Shown in pieces: positions 1-5,203 of a stretch of 5,243 nucleotides of DNA (position 1 is the first letter of the stretch; each line of letters opens with the position of its first letter). The stretch is from the NCBI GenBank assembly GCA_022840285.1, contig JALHIE010000148.1, positions 1 to 5,243 on the forward strand, in the 5' to 3' direction. The notes under the pieces were generated by a model. The model searched no databases. It saw nothing but the letters and a program-made list of their open reading frames with translations, and was not told the origin of the DNA. Made by a program: the position numbers and the translations under genes. The stretch comes from Porphyromonadaceae bacterium (GTDB lineage Bacteria; Bacteroidota; Bacteroidia; Bacteroidales; Dysgonomonadaceae).

Positions 1-1053
1 CAGGATGGAAAGGAGAAAAAGCTGAGTGAAGCATTGTGTGAGCAGGAGAGCATTGACGGGGGTTCCTTTCCGGTTTATCTTCCGGAAGGTTTGGGGCAAT
101 ACACCGTCCTTGGCCGCGGCGTATAATGTCTCAACGGATAACAGAATCCAGGAGAGGCTGGCTCCCAGCACGGAAACCATGATCCCCAGCTTGATGATCG
201 TGCCGCCCGCCGCCCCGATAACCGTCCGTTCCAGTATCAAGGCAAGCGGCGTCCGGGAGTCGGCTAACTCCCTGGCTGGAACCGACGACATGGCAATGAA
301 GGTAATCAGCATATACACAGCAAGGACAATCAGCAGGGAGAGAATGATGGTCATCCGTACGGTTTGCTGACTCTTTGCCCTGGCGGACAGGACGGAAGCT
401 GCCTCCACACCGACAAAACACCAGAGGATCACCGCCATGGCCTCTTTTACCTGCAGCAGGGGAGAGGTGGACTCACCTGTGGATACCAGCCTGCTTTGCC
501 AGTCTGCAACAAGAAACAGGTCGTTCCTCACCAGGAATATACCGAGGAATATAATCAGAAGAATGGGGATCAGTTTAGCGGTTGTTACAATAAAATTCAG
601 GATGGCTCCCTCCCGGATGCCGGCCATCAGAATGGCATAGAAGAGCCACAGGAGTACCGATCCTGTCAGGAAAGCGGTGAAAGGTGAAAGTGCACGTTCT
701 CCCAACAGGTCGTTCAGTGTCTTGAAAAAGAGTGCCAGGTAACTCACATTCCCCAACCAGCCTACCGACCAGTAGCCCCAGGCTGAGTTGAAGCCCATGT
801 AATCGCCGAATCCATCGCGCGCGTAGGCATAAATCCCGCTTTTCAACCCGGGCTTGCGGGAAGCAAGATAGACGAACACCAACGCGAGCATAAGTGCCCC
901 AAACCCTCCGATAACCCAGGCAATCAGAGTGCCCTGAGGATTGGCCACCCGGATAAGATCTTTTGGAGAATTGAAGATGCCGGAACCTATCATGGAGCCG
1001 AGCGCCACAAATACCAACAGCCATAATCCCAGTTTATCCTCTTTTTGTCGCAT
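1..1053 (-). CDS. Basic amino acid/polyamine antiporter, APC superfamily (partial, C-terminus outside window)
   Basis: Inner-membrane exchanger of the APA family (ArcD/LysI/AdiC relatives), which typically swap a cationic amino acid for its breakdown product. The frame is open from ATG at 1053 through the left edge, giving 351 residues of a usual 460-500. Seen: the TM1 substrate-binding motif GSMIGSGIF at residues 19-27, a GIYAYARDGFGDYMGFNSAWGY segment at about 73-94 (very ArcD-like), AGIREGAILN at 144-153 and WCFVGVEAASVLSARAK at 211-227. SWILLSVETLYAAAKDG follows at 301-317; its W302 aligns by motif with the AdiC gate Trp293. Roughly nine hydrophobic helices are present. The gene starts 1 nt after the DUF554 stop, so it is co-transcribed and probably translationally coupled with it. 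Family assignment is firm. Substrate (arginine/ornithine, lysine or other) is not determined, and no arginine deiminase or decarboxylase gene is visible nearby. Confidence 0.9.
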   Translation of the reverse strand, partial: MRQKEDKLGLWLLVFVALGSMIGSGIFNSPKDLIRVANPQGTLIAWVIGGFGALMLALVFVYLASRKPGLKSGIYAYARDGFGDYMGFNSAWGYWSVGWLGNVSYLALFFKTLNDLLGERALSPFTAFLTGSVLLWLFYAILMAGIREGAILNFIVTTAKLIPILLIIFLGIFLVRNDLFLVADWQSRLVSTGESTSPLLQVKEAMAVILWCFVGVEAASVLSARAKSQQTVRMTIILSLLIVLAVYMLITFIAMSSVPARELADSRTPLALILERTVIGAAGGTIIKLGIMVSVLGASLSWILLSVETLYAAAKDGVLPQTFRKINRKGTPVNALLLTQCFTQLFLLSIL

Positions 1054-1054
1054 G

Positions 1055-1732
1055 TTATCCAAAAATCCAGATGAGCAGCACGACGACAACCAGCGACGGA
1101 AGCATATTCATGATACGGAGTTTCTTAATTCCGAGAATATTGATACCCAACCCGATCAGGAGTATGCCTCCCACGCTGGTCAGTCCGAGGATGATTTCAT
1201 CGGTGAAAAGGCTCCCCGCATATCCGGCAAGCAGGGTGAGGGCAGCCTGAAAGATAAACAGGGGCAATGCTGAGAATACTACTCCCAAACCAAAAGCCGA
1301 AGCCAGCAGGATAGCCGAGAAGAAATCCATCAACGATTTCGTATAGAGTAGATCGGGCGAACCGCCGGTGCCTTCCTGGATAGTGCCGAGAATGGTCATC
1401 GAACCCACGCAAAACAGCAAAAAGGCGGTAACCAACCCCTCCGAAAATCTTTCGTTGCCGATACGAAAGCGTTTCTTCAGGTTATCGCTAATCTGCTCGG
1501 CACCCTTTTCCAGGTCCCACCATTCCCCCAGGAGGGAACCGATAGCAAGGCTGCTCACCACAATCAGGATCTTCTCCATCTCAACGGCCATATCCACGCC
1601 AATAGCCAGCGTGAAGAGGCCTATCGCCTGAAAATAAATGGTGGTCACGCGCTCCGGCATCCGTTTCTTCAACAGTAGCCCGATCACTCCGCCACACAGC
1701 ACAGCAGCTGTATTTACAAGGGTTCCAATCAT
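1055..1732 (-). CDS. DUF554 family integral membrane protein
   Basis: A 225-residue, strongly hydrophobic protein of the DUF554 (YdfK-like) family, whose function is not established; the family is often annotated as a possible transporter. Seen: N-terminus MIGTLVNTAAVLCGGVIG with a glycine-rich first helix; a conserved GSLLGEWWDLEKG segment at about 69-81 followed by a charged cytosolic-looking stretch; then the family signature FLLFCVGSMTILGTIQEG and TKSLMDFFSAILLASAFGLGV; and further helices to the C-terminus (about six or seven in all). Length matches the family (about 225-240). I chose ATG at 1732 over an in-frame TTG at 1744, because family members start at MIGTLVN and ATG is preferred. 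The stop is separated from the permease ATG by one base, so the two genes form an operon. A TACTTTTG element 20 nt upstream suggests this gene leads the operon, with a very short leader. Confidence 0.88.
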   Translation of the reverse strand: MIGTLVNTAAVLCGGVIGLLLKKRMPERVTTIYFQAIGLFTLAIGVDMAVEMEKILIVVSSLAIGSLLGEWWDLEKGAEQISDNLKKRFRIGNERFSEGLVTAFLLFCVGSMTILGTIQEGTGGSPDLLYTKSLMDFFSAILLASAFGLGVVFSALPLFIFQAALTLLAGYAGSLFTDEIILGLTSVGGILLIGLGINILGIKKLRIMNMLPSLVVVVLLIWIFG

Positions 1733-1751
1733 TTCGTTTACCAATAAATTG

Positions 1752-1759
1752 CAAAAGTA
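1752..1759 (-). promoter_or_regulatory. Bacteroidota -7 box for the DUF554/permease operon
   Basis: Minus-strand TACTTTTG matches TAnnTTTG, the -7 consensus for the Bacteroidota housekeeping sigma factor. It lies 20 nt before the chosen ATG (1732), which implies a leader of only about 12-15 nt. A -33 TTTG exists at 1777-1774 but the 14-nt gap is shorter than the usual 19-21, so only the -7 element is convincing. Confidence 0.55.
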
Positions 1760-1770
1760 TCAATTTTTTA

Positions 1771-1790
1771 CGACAAAGACCCGCTTGTCG
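1771..1790. repeat. Inverted repeat CGACAA...TTGTCG in the divergent promoter region
   Basis: A perfect 6-bp inverted repeat, CGACAA (1771-1776) and TTGTCG (1785-1790), with an 8-nt spacer. It lies just upstream of the minus-strand -7 box and overlaps where a -33 element would be, so it could be a binding site for a dimeric regulator. It shares TCG (1788-1790) with the longer palindrome to its right. The function is inferred only from position. Confidence 0.4.
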
Positions 1791-1813
1791 CTTTTTATCG
1801 ACTAAAAAAGCGA
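1788..1813. repeat. Perfect 9-bp inverted repeat between divergent promoters
   Basis: TCGCTTTTT (1788-1796) is repeated in perfect inverted form as AAAAAGCGA (1805-1813) around an 8-nt spacer. Neither arm is followed by a T-tract beyond the stem on either strand, and the element lies upstream of both candidate transcription starts. It therefore reads better as an operator or DNA structure than as a terminator. An alternative is a remnant terminator from an older gene order. Confidence 0.5.
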
Positions 1814-1866
1814 TGCCCGTAAACTTACACGACGATCGTTTCAAGGCAGAACTGCAAAAAAAATTG

Positions 1867-1874
1867 TACCTTTG
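1867..1874 (+). promoter_or_regulatory. Bacteroidota -7 box for the DUF4494-yggS operon
   Basis: TACCTTTG is an exact match to TAnnTTTG, 31 nt before the ATG at 1906. This predicts a start near 1880 and an A-rich leader of about 25 nt (1880-1905), typical of Bacteroidota mRNAs that lack a Shine-Dalgarno. No clear -33 TTTG is seen at the usual spacing. Its position inside the in-frame extension that begins at ATG 1813 is the main reason that upstream start is rejected. Confidence 0.65.
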
Positions 1875-1905
1875 TAACTCCATAAAAAGATTAAGAAAAA
1901 ACAAT

Positions 1906-2330
1906 ATGTACAACTGGTTTGAATGCAAGGTACGATACGATAAAACCCTGGATACGGGCATGATAAAAACGGTAACCGAGCCTTACCTGGTGGATGCGAT
2001 GTCGTTCACCGAAGCGGAAGCGAGGATTATTGAAGAGATGAAACCCTATATATCGGGCGATTTTACCGTTTCCGATATCAAAAGAGCGAGGTTCTCCGAC
2101 ACTTTTTTTAACGAGACGGGCGACCGTTATTACAAAGCAAAGCTTTATTTCATTACGCTCGATGAGAAAAGCGGTGCGGAAAAGAAAACAGCCGTGAATA
2201 TGCTCGTGCAGGCCTCAGTGCTGAAAGAAGCGGTAGAGATCGTGGAAACAAGACGATGGTGGACTACACTTTTGCGTCGGTAAACGAGACAGCCATAATG
2301 GATGTGTTTAAGTATGCTGCGGGGGAATGA
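1906..2330 (+). pseudogene. DUF4494 family protein, disrupted by a frameshift near 2248
   Basis: Small soluble protein of the DUF4494 family, conserved in Bacteroidota and of unknown function. Seen: MYNWFECKVRYDKTL at the start, TEPYLVDAMSFTEAEARIIEE at about 25-45, ISGDFTVSDIKRARFSDTFF, then YYKAKLYFITLDEKSGAEKK and VNMLVQAS. ATG 1906 is preferred to an in-frame ATG at 1813, because family members begin MYNWFEC and a promoter box lies between the two. After residue 114 (GAA, 2245-2247) the frame runs into an unrelated TRRWWTTLLRR tail and stops at 2281-2283. The expected C-terminus, TMVDYTFASVNETAIMDVF and onward, continues in the -1 frame from about 2250 and stops at 2328-2330, overlapping the yggS ATG. 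Adding one A to the AAA run at 2246-2248 gives a continuous 141-residue protein. This is either a true mutation or a sequencing or assembly error; no canonical slippery heptamer sits in frame here. Confidence 0.85.
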
Positions 2331-2968
2331 ACATAAAAGCCAATATCGGGAAACTGCGGGTATCGGTTCCGGCGGGTGTTAAAATTGTAGCCGTTTCCAA
2401 GTTCCATCCCAATGAAGAGATTTTGGAAGCCTATAACGGCGGCCAGCGGAGTTTCGGTGAAAGCCGTGTGCAGGAGCTTGTTGGAAAACAACCGGGTCTC
2501 CCCGGGGATATCGAATGGCATTTTGTAGGTAATCTGCAGCGTAACAAGGTGAAATTTATCGCTCCGTTTATTCACCTTATCCACAGTTTAGACAGTGAAC
2601 GGCTGATGCTTGAAATTGAGAAGCAGGCCGTGACCAATCGCCGGACAATACCTTGTTTGTTGCAACTGCATGTGGCTGACGAAGAGACAAAATCGGGCTT
2701 TTCACCCGATGAGTGCCGCCGTTTTCTTGCCCGGGGCAAGTGGCGCGACTGCACACATGTGCAACTTGCCGGTGTAATGGACCAGATGCAGGTGAGAAAA
2801 GAGTTTCGGTTGATTCGATCGCTGTTCGGTGAGTTCAAATCGGATTATTTTCCCGACGACGATAATTTTAAGGAGATTTCCATGGGAATGTCGGGCGACT
2901 ACCCCATTGCTATAGAAGAAGGTGCTACGATCATCCGGGTGGGAACGTTGATTTTTGGGGAAAGGTAA
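2327..2968 (+). CDS. yggS: YggS/PROSC family pyridoxal phosphate-binding protein
   Basis: Cytosolic single-domain PLP carrier (alanine-racemase-like barrel) involved in vitamin B6 and amino-acid homeostasis; the family has no established enzymatic activity. Seen in order over 213 residues: VAVSKFHP at 21-28 with the PLP-binding lysine K25; FGESRVQEL at 43-51; WHFVGNLQRNK at 64-74; EETKSGFS at 119-126; and the C-terminal phosphate-binding region ISMGMSGDY at 184-192 with GATIIRVGTLIFGER at 199-213. Two departures are visible. The usual GLMGMAT-type loop after strand six is reduced to AGVMDQMQVRKEF (148-160), about seven residues shorter than Bacteroidota relatives as I recall them. The usual Ser/Thr-rich G-S-T is G-A-T here. 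The ATG overlaps the restored DUF4494 stop as ATGA, so the two genes are translationally coupled in the intact arrangement. Confident family call; whether the shortened loop still binds PLP normally is open. Confidence 0.9.
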   Translation: MNIKANIGKLRVSVPAGVKIVAVSKFHPNEEILEAYNGGQRSFGESRVQELVGKQPGLPGDIEWHFVGNLQRNKVKFIAPFIHLIHSLDSERLMLEIEKQAVTNRRTIPCLLQLHVADEETKSGFSPDECRRFLARGKWRDCTHVQLAGVMDQMQVRKEFRLIRSLFGEFKSDYFPDDDNFKEISMGMSGDYPIAIEEGATIIRVGTLIFGER

Positions 2969-2983
2969 TATAAACAATCACTT

Positions 2984-3021
2984 TTATCAATTAAAATAGT
3001 TATTTTTGTCCCGCTTGATAA
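2984..3021. repeat. Inverted repeat flanking the promoter of the DHOD-like/oxyR operon
   Basis: TTATCAA (2984-2990) and TTGATAA (3015-3021) form a perfect 7-bp inverted repeat, and the overlapping TCAATTA (2987-2993) and TAATTGA (3019-3025) form another. The arms straddle the -7 box at 3001-3008, with the right arm near the predicted transcription start, a plausible operator position. The DNA is AT-rich, so chance occurrence is possible. It does not match the E. coli OxyR ATAG-N7-CTAT pattern. Confidence 0.35.
3001..3008 (+). promoter_or_regulatory. Bacteroidota -7 box for the DHOD-like/oxyR operon
   Basis: TATTTTTG matches TAnnTTTG exactly and lies 33 nt upstream of the ATG at 3042, predicting a leader of about 25-30 nt. 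It sits in the 73-nt gap after the yggS stop, where no terminator hairpin is seen, so some read-through from the upstream operon is possible. No convincing -33 TTTG is present at normal spacing. Confidence 0.6.
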
Positions 3022-3041
3022 TTGAAAAACATTCACTCAAC

Positions 3042-4019
3042 ATGGTAAACTTACAAACAACATTCGCCGGATTGACGCTGAAGAACCCGTTTATTGCTGC
3101 CAGCAGCGGTTTAACAAACTCCTTGTCGAAAATAAAAGAGCTCGATAAAGCCGGAATTGGAGCGGTGGTGCTTAAATCCCTGTTCGAAGAACAAATAGAA
3201 AATCACACCGAAAAACTGACACAAATCTCTGATTATCCCGAGGCAGCGGACTATATCAACGCGTATATCCAGATGAACCACGTGGAGAAATACCTCGACC
3301 TGATCCGTTCGGTTAAAGCAGAATGCACTATCCCCGTTGTGGCAAGCATCAACTGTTATAAACTGACCCGATGGACGGATTTCGCCAAAAGTATTGAGGC
3401 TGCCGGGGCGGACGCTATTGAGTTGAATGTGTTTTTGCTCAACGCCGGAGAATATGGGGATACCTATTTGGAGGATTCCTACATCAGTATCGTGAAGCAA
3501 TTGAAAAAAACGGTGAAAATCCCTGTTGTGGTAAAAATGGCCAAAAATATGGGTAATTTACCCGGCCTGGTCGGTAAACTGAAAGCATTGGGTACAGATG
3601 GAATTGTGCTTTTTAACCGGTTTTATCAGCTTGATATTGATATCAACAAAATGGAGATTACAGCCGGAACCGTTTTCAGCAACCCGGCCGATTTTCACGA
3701 GACACTGCGCTGGACTGCCATCGTCTCGGGACGCGTTAAAGAGATGGACATACTTTGTTCAACCGGAGTCCACTCCTGGGAAGATACCATTAAAGGAATT
3801 TTGGCTGGCGCATCGGGAGTACAGCTTTGCAGCGTGCTTTACGAGCAGGGGGTGGAGGTGATTGGTAACATGATCACGTGTGTGGAAGAATGGATGGAGC
3901 AGAATAATTACGAACGTATATCCGATTTTAAAGGAAAACTTAATTATGCCAATATTGCGAGCCCGTCACTGTACGAACGCGTTCAGTTTATGAAGTACTT
4001 TTCAAATTATCAGCAATGA
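3042..4019 (+). CDS. Dihydroorotate dehydrogenase-like flavoprotein (non-canonical active site)
   Basis: A 325-residue TIM-barrel protein related to class 1 dihydroorotate dehydrogenase; relatives are annotated only as DHOD-like. Seen: a FAGLTLKNPFIAASSG start (8-23), as in PyrD; an AGIGAVVLKSLFEEQI region (37-52); VASINCY at 100-106; IELNVFLLNAGEYGD at 126-140; the IPVVVKMAKN strand with K165 in place of the conserved FMN-contact Lys; LFNRFYQLDID at 190-200; and the C-terminal phosphate-binding part STGVHSWEDTIKGILAGAS (240-258). The N-x-SCPN loop carrying the catalytic Cys (class 1) or Ser (class 2) is absent; ELNV is followed by FLLN. FMN binding is therefore likely, but orotate production is not. 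ATG 3042 is used because an in-frame TTG at 3006 lies within the -7 promoter element. The stop overlaps oxyR by ATGA, so the two genes are co-expressed. True substrate unknown. Confidence 0.85.
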   Translation: MVNLQTTFAGLTLKNPFIAASSGLTNSLSKIKELDKAGIGAVVLKSLFEEQIENHTEKLTQISDYPEAADYINAYIQMNHVEKYLDLIRSVKAECTIPVVASINCYKLTRWTDFAKSIEAAGADAIELNVFLLNAGEYGDTYLEDSYISIVKQLKKTVKIPVVVKMAKNMGNLPGLVGKLKALGTDGIVLFNRFYQLDIDINKMEITAGTVFSNPADFHETLRWTAIVSGRVKEMDILCSTGVHSWEDTIKGILAGASGVQLCSVLYEQGVEVIGNMITCVEEWMEQNNYERISDFKGKLNYANIASPSLYERVQFMKYFSNYQQ

Positions 4020-4957
4020 ACATCCAGCAACTCGAGTATATAATTGCAGTTGACAATTATCGCCATTTTTCCAAAGCGGCCGAAGCCTCATTTGTTACGC
4101 AACCCACCCTCAGTATGATGATTCAAAAGCTGGAAGATGAGTTGGGAGTGAAAATTTTTGACCGTACCCAGCTTCCGGTTCAGCCTACCGAGATAGGAAG
4201 AAAAATAATCGATCAGGCACGTGTTTCGGTCGCTCAGATAAACCAGATTAAAGAGATTATCCAGGAAGAAAAGGGCATTATAAAAGGAACATTCAGGCTG
4301 GGAATTATTCCGACTGTTTCGCCGTACCTGCTGCCGAAATTGATGGACGAACATACGCAGGGAAATTCCGATATAAGCATAGTCGTCAGGGAGCTGACAA
4401 CCGATAATATCCTTCGCGGCCTGGCAAACGATTCGCTGGACGGTGGAATCCTGGCCACTCCGCTCAACGATGACTCCGTTACCGAGAGGCCCCTCTATTA
4501 CGAACGGTTTTTTGCTTATGTTTCCCCTAAAGAACGTTCGCTTTACGTTAAAAATGAGCTGGACGAGAGTGATTTAAACAACGGGAAGCTTTGGATGCTT
4601 GATGAAGTTCATTGTTTCCGGACACAGATTCTACACCTCTGCAGCATGAGAAAAAGACGCAGGTCGAATTCCATTTTTGCCTTTGAAGCAGGTAGCATCG
4701 ATACGCTTATAAAAATAGTGGATGACAACGACGGGTTGACCGTTATTCCCGAAATGGCGACATATAATCTCAGTGAACAACAAAAGAAAAATGTGCGGCC
4801 GTTTAAAAACGTTACTCCCGTACGCGAAATCAGCCTTATTACCCGGAAAGAATTTATACGGGAGCGGTTAATTCACATCATTGTGGATGAAGTAAAAAGC
4901 GCCGTTCCAAATTCACTCAAAGATCCTGCACTGAAAAAATATGTGATTCCGTTGTAG
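4016..4957 (+). CDS. oxyR: OxyR-type LysR-family redox-sensing transcriptional regulator
   Basis: A 313-residue LysR-type regulator, close to the usual 300-310. The N-terminal winged helix-turn-helix spans about residues 1-60 (YRHFSKAAEASFVTQPTLS, then LEDELGVKIFDR at 39-50), with a linker helix at about 65-90. The effector domain begins at GTFRLGIIPTVSPYLLPKL. The OxyR hallmark is present: EVHCFRTQILHLC, with C200 and C209 nine residues apart, like E. coli C199/C208 that form the peroxide-induced disulfide. It is followed by FEAGSIDTL and GLTVIPEMA. In the known system, oxidised OxyR activates catalase, peroxidase and Dps genes; none is in this window. The start ATG overlaps the stop of the DHOD-like gene (ATGA), indicating translational coupling. 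A basic MRKRRR stretch follows C209. Confident call; target genes here unknown. Confidence 0.92.
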   Translation: MNIQQLEYIIAVDNYRHFSKAAEASFVTQPTLSMMIQKLEDELGVKIFDRTQLPVQPTEIGRKIIDQARVSVAQINQIKEIIQEEKGIIKGTFRLGIIPTVSPYLLPKLMDEHTQGNSDISIVVRELTTDNILRGLANDSLDGGILATPLNDDSVTERPLYYERFFAYVSPKERSLYVKNELDESDLNNGKLWMLDEVHCFRTQILHLCSMRKRRRSNSIFAFEAGSIDTLIKIVDDNDGLTVIPEMATYNLSEQQKKNVRPFKNVTPVREISLITRKEFIRERLIHIIVDEVKSAVPNSLKDPALKKYVIPL

Positions 4958-4998
4958 AGACAGGCCGCGACGCTTCTTTAACACAGTCAGGTATAAAT

Positions 4999-5022
4999 AG
5001 CGAAATATTGCTTTCTTTTTTT
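4999..5022 (+). terminator. Weak candidate rho-independent terminator after oxyR
   Basis: AGCGA (4999-5003) can pair with TTGCT (5008-5012), including one G-T pair, around a 4-nt loop, and is followed by a T-rich run (5011-5022, one C interruption). It lies 42 nt after the oxyR stop. The stem is short, so this is a weak call based on position and the T-tract. Confidence 0.35.
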
Positions 5023-5141
5023 ATAGCGGATGGTGGTTTTGTGACGGATTCTCCTAAAACCTTGAAAGTTTGGGTGGATGAGAAGAAGAGATAAGTACCA
5101 TTAGAACGGAATTACACCTTTTATTTTATTTTTTTAACTAA

Positions 5142-5190
5142 GTCTCGTGCCGTGATTTTGTGCAGCTTTGCATCATTGCTGTACCGAGAC
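5142..5190 (+). other. Bulged two-part hairpin in the 3' intergenic region
   Basis: GTCTCG (5142-5147) pairs with CGAGAC (5185-5190), and directly inside it GTGCAGC (5160-5166) pairs with GCTGTAC (5178-5184) with one G-T pair. This gives a 13-nt uninterrupted 3' arm, a 12-nt bulge on the 5' side and an 11-nt apical loop. A T-rich stretch (5119-5137) precedes it. No T-tract follows, so it is not a plain terminator in the plus direction. It could be a leader or operator element for a gene right of the window. The rest of 4958-5243 holds nothing else I can identify as a gene. Confidence 0.35.
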
Positions 5191-5195
5191 ACATA

Positions 5196-5203
5196 TACCT
5201 TTC
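5196..5203 (+). promoter_or_regulatory. Possible -7 box for a gene beyond the right edge
   Basis: TACCTTTC differs from the TAnnTTTG consensus by its last base. It has a TTG 17 nt upstream (5176-5178), and A-rich sequence follows. A rightward gene would have to start outside the window, so this is tentative. Confidence 0.2.

Noticed and set aside
26..1024. Open frames on both strands overlapping the left 1 kb (for example plus 26-370 and minus 575-1024)
   Set aside because: All overlap the continuous antiporter reading frame on the minus strand, which has clear family motifs; the others have low-complexity, non-family translations.
1733..1744. A TTG start four codons upstream of DUF554
   Set aside because: The family begins MIGTLVN, the ATG at 1732 fits this, and the TTG lies almost at the predicted transcription start.
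1813..1905. An upstream in-frame ATG extending the DUF4494 protein by 31 residues
   Set aside because: The extension contains an exact -7 promoter element (1867-1874) and an A-rich leader, and family members begin at MYNWFEC, so ATG 1906 is the start.
2245..2256. Programmed -1 ribosomal frameshift in DUF4494
   Set aside because: The zero-frame codons GAA ACA AGA do not form an X XXY YYZ heptamer, and no stable downstream stem is obvious, so an indel or error explains it better.
2969..3000. Terminator after yggS
   Set aside because: The short gap shows no hairpin followed by a T-tract; the nearest repeat arms bracket the promoter instead.
3006..3041. A TTG start 12 codons upstream of the DHOD-like gene
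   Set aside because: The TTG lies within the TATTTTTG promoter element; the ATG at 3042 matches the expected N-terminus.
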